DNA from: an uncultured Roseobacter sp.
GTDB lineage: Bacteria; Pseudomonadota; Alphaproteobacteria; Rhodobacterales; Rhodobacteraceae
Reading direction: 5' to 3'
DNA: 64,000 nucleotides
NCBI RefSeq assembly: GCF_947493125.1
Contig: NZ_CANLQB010000001.1
Span: 372,001-436,000 of the forward strand
Shown here: positions 17,119 to 24,959 of the stretch, in pieces
Numbering within the stretch: position 1 is the stretch's first letter
Layout of the letters: each line of letters starts with the position of its first letter
Notes under the pieces: model-generated
The model's database searches: none
Told to the model about the DNA's origin: nothing
What the model saw: only the letters and a program-made list of their open reading frames with translations
Position numbers and translations under genes: made by a program

Positions 17119-18606
17119 GTGTCAGGTAGGCATCATGGGCTGTCTCGGCTCGACCAACTCAATAAAATCTGTCTGCAAGGTGGGGGGCCATCGAAGCCCT
17201 TTGCGCAAACCCTGGGTCGGCTCATGCCGCCCAATCCGGTGCAGATCAAGAACATCACCCATGCCGATGTGATCCATGCGCTGGATGACCTGTCGCAGAC
17301 CATGCGGGCGACTGACAACGAGGATGGCCACGCCGACGCGGGGATGACCTTCCTGGGGCAGTTCGTCGATCATGACATCACGCTGGATGCGACCTCGGCA
17401 CTTGGCACGCGGATCGACCCTGCGACCATCCCGAACGTGCGCACGCCGAGCTTGGATCTCGACTGTGTCTACGGCGCCGGTCCGGAGGCCTCGCCGCATC
17501 TCTACGGCGCCGGCGCGCAGGACCATATGCTGATGTTCGGTCGCCACGAGAACCCGCTGGATCTTGCGCGCACCTGCGCCGGCAAAGCGCTGATCGGCGA
17601 TCCGCGCAACGATGAGAATGTGATCGTGGCCCAGGTGCAGGGCCTCTTCATCGAGCTGCACAACATCCTGATGAGCAAGCGGGTCGAAGACGGCGACGAG
17701 GCCAAGGACATCAAGGCCTGCGCCCACGACGGCATTGCCAAGCACGTCTGGCACGACCATGTGGCGCCGAAGCTTGCAAACTTCGAAGAGGTGCGCCGCT
17801 TTATCCGGCTGCATTACCAGTGGATCGTCTGGAACGAGCTGCTGCCGGCCTTTGTCGATCAGGCCTGCCTCGATCACGCGCTGCATCACCATCTCTTTGG
17901 CTGGGACGCGCCCGTGATGCCGGTTGAGTTTACCGGCGCCTGCTATCGCTTCGGCCACGCGACGACGCAGTTCGCCTACGCGATGCAGGAGTCCAAGACG
18001 GCGGTGGGCCTCTTCGACACCGTGGGCTTCGGCAAGCGCCCCCCGACGAACAATATGGACATGCACATGTTCTTCGGGATGACCGGAAAGGCCGCGGCTC
18101 AGAAGGCGCGTCCGGTCGGGCCGAAACTGGGCGAGCCTCTCTTCATGCTGCCTTTTGTAAACAGCACCATTGATCTGGCCGAGATCGAACACACGCTAAC
18201 GGTGGACCAGTCGCGCAACCTCGCGCTGCGCAACATGGTGCGCGACCGCTATACCTATCAACTGGCCAGCGGCCAGCAGGCGGCGGCGCGCCTCGGCATC
18301 GACAAGCACGTGCATGTGCCCGATGCGCTGAAGGCCAAGGGCATCACCAAGACCCCCCTGTGGTTTTATGCGCTGCAAGAGGCGCAGGAGCACGGCGGCG
18401 GCAAGCTGACCGGTGTCGGCGGCACGATCGTGGCCGCAGTCTTTGCGAACCTGCTGAAGCGGGATTCCACCACCTACCTGCACATCCCGCACTTCAAGCC
18501 GTGGGGCGGTTTCGGCGGGCAGCCGAGCTGTATGGCCGGCATCGCGGCTTACGTCGAGAAGCATCGCGGCCACATCAAGGATCCCAAATCTCTGATGTGT
18601 GGCTGA
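17119..18606 (+). CDS. animal-type haem peroxidase
   Basis: 495 residues of the animal haem peroxidase (peroxidase-cyclooxygenase) superfamily. The distal site is FLGQFVDHDITLD, with the catalytic His and calcium-binding Asp. Next comes LIGDPRNDENVIVAQVQGLFIELHN, corresponding to the conserved RxNE segment. The proximal His is likely in CYRFGHATTQFAY. GTG start at 17119 has AAGGAG eight bases upstream. No signal peptide and no RTX repeats are visible, so export is unclear. Likely activities are peroxide-driven oxidation of halides or phenols. It stands alone with an AT-rich promoter. Confidence 0.88.
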   Translation: MSGRHHGLSRLDQLNKICLQGGGPSKPFAQTLGRLMPPNPVQIKNITHADVIHALDDLSQTMRATDNEDGHADAGMTFLGQFVDHDITLDATSALGTRIDPATIPNVRTPSLDLDCVYGAGPEASPHLYGAGAQDHMLMFGRHENPLDLARTCAGKALIGDPRNDENVIVAQVQGLFIELHNILMSKRVEDGDEAKDIKACAHDGIAKHVWHDHVAPKLANFEEVRRFIRLHYQWIVWNELLPAFVDQACLDHALHHHLFGWDAPVMPVEFTGACYRFGHATTQFAYAMQESKTAVGLFDTVGFGKRPPTNNMDMHMFFGMTGKAAAQKARPVGPKLGEPLFMLPFVNSTIDLAEIEHTLTVDQSRNLALRNMVRDRYTYQLASGQQAAARLGIDKHVHVPDALKAKGITKTPLWFYALQEAQEHGGGKLTGVGGTIVAAVFANLLKRDSTTYLHIPHFKPWGGFGGQPSCMAGIAAYVEKHRGHIKDPKSLMCG

Positions 18607-18617
18607 GGCCACCGCCA

Positions 18618-18643
18618 GCCCGGCGCGCAGATGCGCGCCGGGC
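18618..18643 (+). terminator. strong hairpin after the peroxidase gene
   Basis: Perfect eleven-base GC stem (GCCCGGCGCGC at 18618-18628 with 18633-18643) and an AGAT tetraloop, starting 12 bases after the stop. No T-run follows. Confidence 0.6.
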
Positions 18644-18948
18644 CGATCAGTGGCGGCGCCCCGCGGCACCCGTCCGGCGGTTTGCAATCGTGGTTAATGG
18701 CGTCTGAACCACCGAGCGGGAGATCAGCGCGCCCGTTAACTTTCTGAAGCAACGTACGGTTGTGTCACCATATCTTAAGACTTGGCGTCTCGCCCTGCCG
18801 AAGTGATGAAAATCGGTCCAGACACCGACGTAATACCGACGCTACACCGACGTAATACCGACGTTGCACCGACGCCGGATCTTGGTGGGTGCCAATGGCT
18901 GTAGGTGAACCTATTGTCGGGCCTTCGGGTCCGCCTGTCCGGCGAGGG
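18644..18948. other. 305-base gap between convergent genes
   Basis: This gap lies between the 3' ends of the peroxidase and xthA genes, so no promoter is needed, yet it is long. It contains a TTAA-rich stretch (18690-18780, including TTAA-N7-TGAAC, one base off a CtrA-type box) and the 11-bp repeat array at 18824-18878. I see no coding frame or tRNA. Confidence 0.5.
18824..18878. repeat. five-copy 11-bp tandem array, unit ACCGACG+4
   Basis: Units start at 18824, 18835, 18846, 18857 and 18868. Each has an invariant ACCGACG followed by four bases (TAAT, CTAC, TAAT, TTGC, CCGG). The spacing is close to one helical turn, so all copies face the same side of the DNA. A sister array lies at 47537-47588 in the opposite orientation. 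Confidence 0.85.
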
Positions 18949-19731
18949 CTATGCCGCCAACTCCACCCAGACCGGCACATGATCTGAGGGTTTGTCGCGC
19001 CCGCGAACATCCTTGTCGATCACGCAGTCCTGCAGCAGGTCGGCCGACTGCGGGCAGAGCAGCAGGTGATCGATCCGGATGCCGAGATTGCGATTCCAGG
19101 CGCCCGCCTGATAGTCCCAAAAGCTGTAGTGCCCGGCGCCTTGCGTGCGTGCGCGGAAGGCATCGGTCAGCCCAAGGTTGACGAGTTGCCGGAAGGCCGT
19201 ACGGCTTTCGAGCCGGAAGAGCGCATCGTCCCGCCAGCTGTCCGGATTGGCCGCGTCTTCCGCCTGAGGGATGATATTATAGTCCCCCGCCATCAAAAAC
19301 GGGGTTTCTTCGGCCAAAAGCGCCTCCGCACGGGCCTGTAATCGGGCCATCCACGCCAGCTTGTAGTCGTACTTGGGGCCCGGTGTCGGATTCCCATTGG
19401 GCAAATAGAGCCCGCAGATGCGAAGCGCGTGATGGTCCCCCACTACGGTGGCCTCGATGTAGCGCGCCTGATCATCCGCGTCGTCGCCGGGCAGACCCCG
19501 GGTGACATCCTCCAGCGGCAGCTTGGACAGAATCGCCACGCCGTTGAAGCTCTTTTGCCCATGCGTCTCGACGTTGTAGCCGCGCTCTTCGAAAAGCTCG
19601 GAGGGGAAGGCCTCATCCACCGACTTGATCTCCTGCAGCACCACAACATCGGGCTGCGCCTCGTCCAGCCACTCGGGCAGGGCCGCGATCCGCGCCTTGA
19701 TTCCGTTGATGTTGAACGTCGCAATTTTCAT
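18949..19731 (-). CDS. xthA: exodeoxyribonuclease III
   Basis: 260 residues; AP endonuclease/3'-5' exonuclease in base-excision repair. MKIATFNINGIKAR, VVVLQEIKSVD (metal-binding Glu), GLYLPNGNP with the catalytic Tyr, MAGDYNIIP (Asp/Asn pair) and the terminal SDHVPVWVEL (catalytic Asp-His) are all present. ATG 19731 is chosen because the family begins with MKIATFN; the open frame runs a further nine codons upstream. It is transcribed away from the control region at 19732-20079. Confidence 0.93.
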   Translation of the reverse strand: MKIATFNINGIKARIAALPEWLDEAQPDVVVLQEIKSVDEAFPSELFEERGYNVETHGQKSFNGVAILSKLPLEDVTRGLPGDDADDQARYIEATVVGDHHALRICGLYLPNGNPTPGPKYDYKLAWMARLQARAEALLAEETPFLMAGDYNIIPQAEDAANPDSWRDDALFRLESRTAFRQLVNLGLTDAFRARTQGAGHYSFWDYQAGAWNRNLGIRIDHLLLCPQSADLLQDCVIDKDVRGRDKPSDHVPVWVELAA

Positions 19732-19805
19732 CCGGTCCATCCCCCAGTCTGCGCCCAAGCTATCGCGCAGCGCCCGCCCCAGAGCAAGAGGCTATCCTGG
19801 GTAGA

Positions 19806-19826
19806 TCACTCGTTAGAGGCGAGTGA
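19806..19826. promoter_or_regulatory. inverted repeat in the xthA/peptide control region
   Basis: TCACTCG (19806-19812) and CGAGTGA (19820-19826) are perfect complements around seven bases. Possible operator nearer to xthA. Confidence 0.35.
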
Positions 19827-19888
19827 GAGCAAGTGATTCTTGTTAAGAGTTAATCCAGATTGGCCCAAAACCGTTAATATCCCCAAAG

Positions 19889-19905
19889 TTATCCACTGTG
19901 GATAA
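19889..19905. other. two back-to-back DnaA boxes
   Basis: TTATCCACT (plus strand, 19889-19897, one mismatch to TTATCCACA) overlaps by one base a perfect box on the minus strand (TGTGGATAA, 19897-19905). A run of nine A bases follows immediately. Confidence 0.6.
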
Positions 19906-19972
19906 AAAAAAATTAACCAATTTCTCCCCTGCAACTTTCAAGCATCTATCGCGCCCTAGAGGCAGACCCTGC

Positions 19973-19981
19973 TGTGGATAA
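19973..19981 (-). other. third DnaA box
   Basis: TGTGGATAA is a perfect complement of the 9-mer TTATCCACA. It lies eight bases before the CtrA-type box. Confidence 0.55.
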
Positions 19982-19988
19982 CCAAGTG

Positions 19989-20004
19989 TTAACACATTCT
20001 TAAC
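19989..20004 (+). promoter_or_regulatory. CtrA-type binding box
   Basis: TTAA (19989-19992), seven bases, then TTAAC (20000-20004) match the alphaproteobacterial CtrA consensus TTAA-N7-TTAAC exactly. It is centred about 83 bases before the start codon of the repeat-peptide gene, a position suited to activation of its promoter. Confidence 0.6.
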
Positions 20005-20079
20005 GCGAAAAAATCTTGGAAACTCGCCTTAAACGAGCAAGCGTTGCGAGGCGAAAACTTCATTTGAAAGGGATATGCA

Positions 20080-20361
20080 ATGAAGACCAACGCTTTACTG
20101 AAAACATCCACCATTGAAGAGACCTTTGACTGTGAAACAGACCTGCACTGCGGGAAGGGGACAGATCTGTTTACGACCAGCATGGGGCCGGCAGGATCCG
20201 ACATGATGAGCGGAGAGGCAACCGGCCTGTTCACGACCTCAATGTGCCCGTCGGTCGATACGCTCTCGGGCGCGGAAACTGGCCAGTTCACCACCAGCAT
20301 GGTGCAGGGCCGCGATGCGCTCTCCGGCGATGCCACCGGTCTTTTCACGACCTCCATGTAA
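20080..20361 (+). CDS. 93-residue peptide with four FTTSM repeats; candidate multi-core precursor
   Basis: An unrecognised small protein. A leader of about 27 residues (MKTNALLKTSTIEETFDCET and on, with Cys18 and Cys24) is followed by four repeats ending in FTTSM at 31-35, 51-55, 70-74 and 89-93. The consensus is SG-x-x-TGLFTTSM, with a linker containing Asp. The last repeat ends exactly at the stop codon. The repeats differ at synonymous positions, which suggests selection on the peptide rather than recent DNA duplication. GAAAGGGA precedes the ATG by six bases. There is no signal peptide. A modified-peptide precursor is one reading; an array of binding motifs for the next gene's protein is another. 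Confidence 0.85.
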   Translation: MKTNALLKTSTIEETFDCETDLHCGKGTDLFTTSMGPAGSDMMSGEATGLFTTSMCPSVDTLSGAETGQFTTSMVQGRDALSGDATGLFTTSM

Positions 20362-20370
20362 CTCTAGCCT

Positions 20371-20399
20371 TGGTCCGGGAGCCTTTGGGTGCCGGACCA
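20371..20399 (+). terminator. hairpin between the peptide gene and its partner
   Basis: TGGTCCGG (20371-20378) pairs perfectly with CCGGACCA (20392-20399) around a 13-base loop, ten bases after the peptide stop codon. Without a T-run it is more likely a partial terminator or mRNA 3'-end protector, setting a higher level for the peptide than for the downstream gene. Confidence 0.5.
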
Positions 20400-20442
20400 G
20401 ACGCCATGCGCGGCAACCCTGCAGGACAAAGGAAGAACCCCC

Positions 20443-21492
20443 ATGTCTAACGTCGTCTCTCTGGGGTTGCCGCGCAGACCAACTCTGGCACAACGCCAAG
20501 CGCTTCTGATCGGAAACTTCGCCCGCAATCGTCGTCAGCCAGATGACGTTTTCTGGCTGAAGGAGAACGCCGAAGTACTGAATGTGCTGGCGTCGAGTGG
20601 CGCGATGCTGTCAGACAATGCGTTTGAACCGTATCGGCGGATCTACGATGGGTTGGAAGAACGGCTGCATTTTTTTCCGCAGTACTACCGCTTCTTGCTG
20701 TCGATATGCCTTGATCTCGAAGATCTGGGGATCGGCCAGAGCAGGGGCACGGCGCTGTGCAACTGGGTGGCGAAGAACGGTCTTGTCGAGGCCGAATTGT
20801 CGGATTTGCAACGGGCCGAAGCCCAACGGTTGCTCGGCCGCCGGGGTGCCGCGGTAGAGGACCCGCACCTCCAGACCCGGCTGCACAAATTCATCGACCG
20901 CTCGGAGACCTTCGCCCTACCAAACAAAAAGGCGGCCTATGAGCTGACTCATATCATCTTCTATCTGTCGGACTACGGCGTGAAAGATCCGGGCCTCAAT
21001 GAGGCCACCATAGTGAGCCTCGAGTTCGCAGGGCTTCTGGCCTATCTCGATCAGGATGTTGATCTTCTCGCCGAAACCTGTGTCGCCATGCGTTTTGCCG
21101 GCAAACGCCCGAGCGCAATTTGGGAAGACTGGATTGCTGGCCAGATGCGCGGCTTCACGCTGAGCGACCGGGTGGCCGGCACCTCAGATGCCTATCACGA
21201 ATATCTTGTTACCAGCTGGTGGGCGCTTTTTGCAGACCGCCCCAGTTTCCCGGGTGTGCCGTCACAATCAGGGCTGCACATCTTGCGTCACACCACCCGT
21301 CGCAGCCCGTTGCGGGCAATGTCGGAATGTATGTTTCACCTTGGCCCCGCGCGCAGCAGCGACTGGAGTGAGATGCGACAAGCGATGTCCGACGCCATAG
21401 GAGTGGATGGTGAGGATATCCTCAGTGAAGCCGAGCAATCCTCTGATCGGTTCGATGCCTTCTTCGAAGGATTCTCTCGCGCAGATGTATAA
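20443..21492 (+). CDS. unrecognised 349-residue protein paired with the repeat peptide
   Basis: I cannot place this protein in a functional family. It appears mainly helical and cytosolic, with no signal peptide or membrane segment. Conspicuous segments are FWLKENAEVLNVL (37-49), AYELTHIIFYLSDYG (165-179), with a Glu/Thr/His and aromatic pattern, and YHEYLVTSWWALF (251-263). An acidic tail follows. No ATP-grasp, radical-SAM (CxxxCxxC), LanM or YcaO motif is visible. Start 20443 follows AAAGGAA by nine bases. It lies 81 bases after the peptide gene on the same strand, so the two are probably one transcript and functionally linked. Confidence 0.8.
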   Translation: MSNVVSLGLPRRPTLAQRQALLIGNFARNRRQPDDVFWLKENAEVLNVLASSGAMLSDNAFEPYRRIYDGLEERLHFFPQYYRFLLSICLDLEDLGIGQSRGTALCNWVAKNGLVEAELSDLQRAEAQRLLGRRGAAVEDPHLQTRLHKFIDRSETFALPNKKAAYELTHIIFYLSDYGVKDPGLNEATIVSLEFAGLLAYLDQDVDLLAETCVAMRFAGKRPSAIWEDWIAGQMRGFTLSDRVAGTSDAYHEYLVTSWWALFADRPSFPGVPSQSGLHILRHTTRRSPLRAMSECMFHLGPARSSDWSEMRQAMSDAIGVDGEDILSEAEQSSDRFDAFFEGFSRADV

Positions 21493-21524
21493 GTGAAAAC
21501 AGTCCTGTAGGAGGCGATCTTCAT

Positions 21525-21848
21525 CTACATGGAGAAAGACGTTCCACAGCCACAGGAGCTTGACGCATTGGGGTTGTCGATGATGAAGCGCGCCCCGATC
21601 AACTCTTCGCTGAAGTCGATGGTCGCGCCACCTAGAAACGGCAATGAGACCGCATCGACGACCACCTTCTGTCCGGCGCCCTCGAGGATCAGGTCATCGT
21701 CGCGGGGCTCATCCAGTACGATTTCATAGTGAAACCCCGAGCAGCCTCCGCCTTCGACCGCGACACGCAGGGCCTTGCCTTCGGTGGCCGCGCCGATCTC
21801 GGCGAGCCGGTCGAACGCGCGGGATGTGACTTTCGGCGGGAGTTGCAT
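21525..21848 (-). CDS. erpA: iron-sulfur cluster insertion protein (A-type carrier)
   Basis: 107 residues of the HesB/IscA/ErpA family. The three conserved cysteines are in EGGGCSGFHYE and in NPNASSSCGCGTSF at the C-terminus. It delivers Fe-S clusters to apo-proteins. Start at 21848 (MQLPPKVTSRAFDR) matches the usual family N-terminus; an upstream ATG at 21878 would add ten residues. It is convergent with the partner gene and divergent from dgt, with 79 bases between the start codons. Confidence 0.9.
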   Translation of the reverse strand: MQLPPKVTSRAFDRLAEIGAATEGKALRVAVEGGGCSGFHYEIVLDEPRDDDLILEGAGQKVVVDAVSLPFLGGATIDFSEELIGARFIIDNPNASSSCGCGTSFSM

Positions 21849-21927
21849 CAGCGGCCTCCGGGACACGGTTTCATTCAACTATGGACTGCAATATAGAAAC
21901 TCCCAGGACAGGCGACAAGGACCAGCC

Positions 21928-23070
21928 ATGATGGCGATTTACGCCTCTGATCCGGCACAGGCCAGGGGACGGCGGGTGCCGGAGGAGGAAAGCACCTTCC
22001 GGTCGTGTTTTCAGCGTGACCGGGACCGGATCATCCACGCCAGCGCCTTTCGCAGGCTCAAGCACAAGACGCAGGTCTTTATTGAACACGAAGGCGACTA
22101 CTATCGCACCCGTCTGACCCACTCGATCGAGGTGGCGCAGGTGGCACGCACGATCTCTGGCGCGCTGGGATTGAACGCGGAACTGACCGAGGCGGTCGCC
22201 CTGGCGCATGATCTCGGCCACACGCCCTTTGGACATACGGGCGAGGACGCGCTTTCCGCCCTGATGGCGCCCTACGGTGGCTTCGATCACAACGCGCAAG
22301 CGATCCGTATCGTGACCCATCTGGAGCGCCACTATGCGGATTTCGACGGGCTGAATCTCACATGGGAGACGCTGGAGGGGCTGGCCAAGCACAACGGCCC
22401 GGTGACGGGAGAGATCCCTTGGGCCCTAAAGACTTGCAATGATCAGCTTGATCTGGAACTGCATACCTTTGCCAGTGCCGAGGCGCAGGTGGCGGCGATT
22501 TCGGATGACGTTGCCTACAATCACCACGATCTGCATGATGGGCTGCGGGCGGAACTGTTTTCGACCGACGAATTGGCCGAGCTGCCGATCCTGGACCGGT
22601 GCTTTGGCGCGGTCGACGACTTCTATCCCGGGCTGAACTACTATCGCCGGCGGCACGAGGCGCTCCGCCGGTTCTTTGGCATTCTGGTGGAAGATGTCAT
22701 CGGCTTTGCCCAGACCCGGCTTGCTCAGATTCAGCCGCAATCGGTGGATGAAGTTCGCGCGGCGGGGCAGACGATCATCCGCTTCTCCGATCCGGTCTTT
22801 GCCGATCTGAAGGTGATCCGTGCGTTTCTGTTTGACCGAATGTATCGCGCGCCCAGCGTCGTGGAGATGCGGGCGCGGGTCACCCGTGTGGTGGAAGAGC
22901 TTTTTCCCTATTTCATGACACACACCGATCAGTTGCCAAAGCAATGGCGCAAGGACGTGGAGGAAGCGGGGAGCGAGGTGGCGCTTGCGCGGATTGTCTC
23001 GGACTATATCGCCGGGATGACCGACCGCTTCGCACTGCAGGAGCATGAGCGGCTGATCGGCGCCGCCTAG
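21928..23070 (+). CDS. dgt: deoxyguanosinetriphosphate triphosphohydrolase-like protein
   Basis: 380 residues of the HD-domain dNTPase family. Metal ligands are seen in [18 protein letters not shown] (His), [15 protein letters not shown] (His-Asp) and [11 protein letters not shown] (Asp). Type-2 dGTPase-like proteins remove triphosphate from dNTPs, limiting dNTP pools. Start at 21928 (or the adjacent ATG at 21931) follows AAGGA by six bases. It precedes argS by 68 bases on the same strand. Confidence 0.92.
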   Translation: MMAIYASDPAQARGRRVPEEESTFRSCFQRDRDRIIHASAFRRLKHKTQVFIEHEGDYYRTRLTHSIEVAQVARTISGALGLNAELTEAVALAHDLGHTPFGHTGEDALSALMAPYGGFDHNAQAIRIVTHLERHYADFDGLNLTWETLEGLAKHNGPVTGEIPWALKTCNDQLDLELHTFASAEAQVAAISDDVAYNHHDLHDGLRAELFSTDELAELPILDRCFGAVDDFYPGLNYYRRRHEALRRFFGILVEDVIGFAQTRLAQIQPQSVDEVRAAGQTIIRFSDPVFADLKVIRAFLFDRMYRAPSVVEMRARVTRVVEELFPYFMTHTDQLPKQWRKDVEEAGSEVALARIVSDYIAGMTDRFALQEHERLIGAA

Positions 23071-23138
23071 GTGTCCCCGCGGTTGACCCGCAGCCAATGC
23101 GTGATACACCGCGCCAGTATTTGCCGAAGGACGCTGTC

Positions 23139-24881
23139 ATGAACCTCTTTGCCGATATCCGCGGGCTTGTTCTGGACTGTCTGCAGGCCATGGTGGCTGG
23201 CGGGCAGCTGCCCGATGGTCTGTCCCTTACCAATGTCACGGTTGAGCCCCCGCGCGATGCGGCCCACGGTGATATGGCGACCAATGCGGCCATGGTCCTC
23301 GCGAAGCCGGCGGGCCAGAAGCCGCGCGACATTGCCGAAGCGCTGGCCGAACGGCTGATCAACGATGACCGGATCATCAGCGCCGAGGTGGCGGGGCCCG
23401 GGTTTCTGAACCTGCGGCTGGCGCCCTCGGTCTGGCACGGCATCGTCGCGGGGGTTCTGGCAGAGGGGCCCGATTTCGGCCGGGCCACGCTGGGTCAGGG
23501 CAAGCGGATCAACGTGGAATACGTCTCCGCCAACCCCACCGGGCCACTGCACGTGGGCCACACGCGGGGTGCGGTTTTTGGGGATGCGCTGGCCTCGCTG
23601 CTGGAGTTCGCGGGTTATGATGTCACCCGCGAGTACTACATCAACGATGGTGGCGCGCAGGTGGATGTGCTCGCGCGGTCGGTCTACCTGCGGTATCTCG
23701 AAGCGCATGGTCAAGAGGTGGCCTTCCCCGATGGCACCTATCCGGGTGACTATCTGATCGCGGTGGGCGCGGCGCTGAAGGACAAGGTCGGCGATGCGTA
23801 TGTCGACAAGGGCGAGCAATTCTGGCTGACCGAGGTGCGCGAGTTCGCGACGGATGCAATGATGGATCTCATTCGCGCCGATCTCAAAGCGCTCGGGGTC
23901 GAGATGGATGTCTTCTACTCGGAGAAATCGCTCTACGGGACCGGCCGGATCGAAGCAGCCATCGACGATCTGCGCAACAAGGGTCTGATCTACGAAGGTG
24001 TGTTGGAGCCCCCCAAGGGCAAGACGCCCGAGGACTGGGAGCCGCGCGAGCAGACGCTCTTCAAATCCACCGAGCATGGCGACGATGTGGATCGGCCCGT
24101 CAAGAAGTCGGACGGCTCCTGGACCTATTTCGCACCCGACATCGCCTATCATTATGACAAGGTGCAACGCGGCTTCGATGCGCTGATCGACGTCTTTGGT
24201 GCGGACCATGGCGGCTATGTCAAGCGCATGAAAGCGGCCGTCTCGGCGCTGAGCGAGGGCGCAATACCGCTTGACATCAAGCTTTGCCAGCTCGTGAAGC
24301 TCTTCAAAAACGGCGAGCCCTTCAAGATGTCCAAGCGGGCGGGGACCTTTGTGACCCTGCGCGACGTGGTGGATCAGGTGGGGCCGGATGTGACGCGGTT
24401 CGTGATGCTCACGCGCAAGAACGACGCGATGCTCGATTTCGACTTCGACAAGGTTATGGAGCAGAGCCGCGAGAACCCGGTGTTCTACGTGCAGTACGCC
24501 CATGCGCGTGTGGCCTCGGTACTGCGTAAGGCCACCGACGCCGGGGTCGCTGTTGATGATGCCGCGCTGCAGGCCGCCGATTTCGGCTTGCTGGATCACC
24601 AGGCGGAACTGGGGCTCGCGGCTAAGCTGGCGGAATGGCCAAGGCTCGTCGAGGCTGCGGCGCAGAGCAACGAGCCGCACCGGGTTGCCTTCTATCTCTA
24701 TGAACTCGCGGGCACCTTCCACGCGCTCTGGAACAAGGGCAACGACGTGCCCTCCCTGCGCTTCGTGCAGGATGACCCAAAAGTCACAGCGGCGAAAATC
24801 GCCCTCGCGCGGGCCACCAGCGTTGTAATTGCAGCTGGTCTTGGTATTCTCGGCGTCACACCGGCGCAGGAAATGCGGTAA
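23139..24881 (+). CDS. argS: arginyl-tRNA synthetase
   Basis: 580 residues of class I synthetase. An N-terminal Add-1 domain is followed by [20 protein letters not shown] (HIGH as HVGH), the [11 protein letters not shown] segment, [14 protein letters not shown], and a C-terminal DALR anticodon-binding domain ending at the usual Met-Arg (MR). Start at 23139 has GAAGG nine bases upstream. It heads a run with the SPOR protein, nagZ and scpAB. Confidence 0.95.
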   Translation: MNLFADIRGLVLDCLQAMVAGGQLPDGLSLTNVTVEPPRDAAHGDMATNAAMVLAKPAGQKPRDIAEALAERLINDDRIISAEVAGPGFLNLRLAPSVWHGIVAGVLAEGPDFGRATLGQGKRINVEYVSANPTGPLHVGHTRGAVFGDALASLLEFAGYDVTREYYINDGGAQVDVLARSVYLRYLEAHGQEVAFPDGTYPGDYLIAVGAALKDKVGDAYVDKGEQFWLTEVREFATDAMMDLIRADLKALGVEMDVFYSEKSLYGTGRIEAAIDDLRNKGLIYEGVLEPPKGKTPEDWEPREQTLFKSTEHGDDVDRPVKKSDGSWTYFAPDIAYHYDKVQRGFDALIDVFGADHGGYVKRMKAAVSALSEGAIPLDIKLCQLVKLFKNGEPFKMSKRAGTFVTLRDVVDQVGPDVTRFVMLTRKNDAMLDFDFDKVMEQSRENPVFYVQYAHARVASVLRKATDAGVAVDDAALQAADFGLLDHQAELGLAAKLAEWPRLVEAAAQSNEPHRVAFYLYELAGTFHALWNKGNDVPSLRFVQDDPKVTAAKIALARATSVVIAAGLGILGVTPAQEMR

Positions 24882-24959
24882 CAAATCGCGACCTCCGCCA
24901 GGGCAGGCAAACGACTAAGAGACCGGCGGGGCATGCATCCTGTCGGCAGCGAGGCGATA

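Larger units (their letters stand above)
19732..20079. promoter_or_regulatory. AT-rich control region with DnaA boxes and a CtrA-type box
   Basis: A 348-base non-coding stretch between the divergent xthA and repeat-peptide genes. From about 19840 it is far richer in A+T than its surroundings, with a nine-A run at 19904-19912. It contains three DnaA-type 9-mers, a TTAA-N7-TTAAC box, several further TTAA motifs and a seven-base inverted repeat at 19806-19826. The sites are listed separately. It should drive the peptide gene and perhaps xthA. Confidence 0.65.

Noticed and set aside
18824-18878. CRISPR array
   Set aside because: The repeat unit is 11 bases with four-base fillers, far shorter than CRISPR repeats and spacers, and no cas genes are present.
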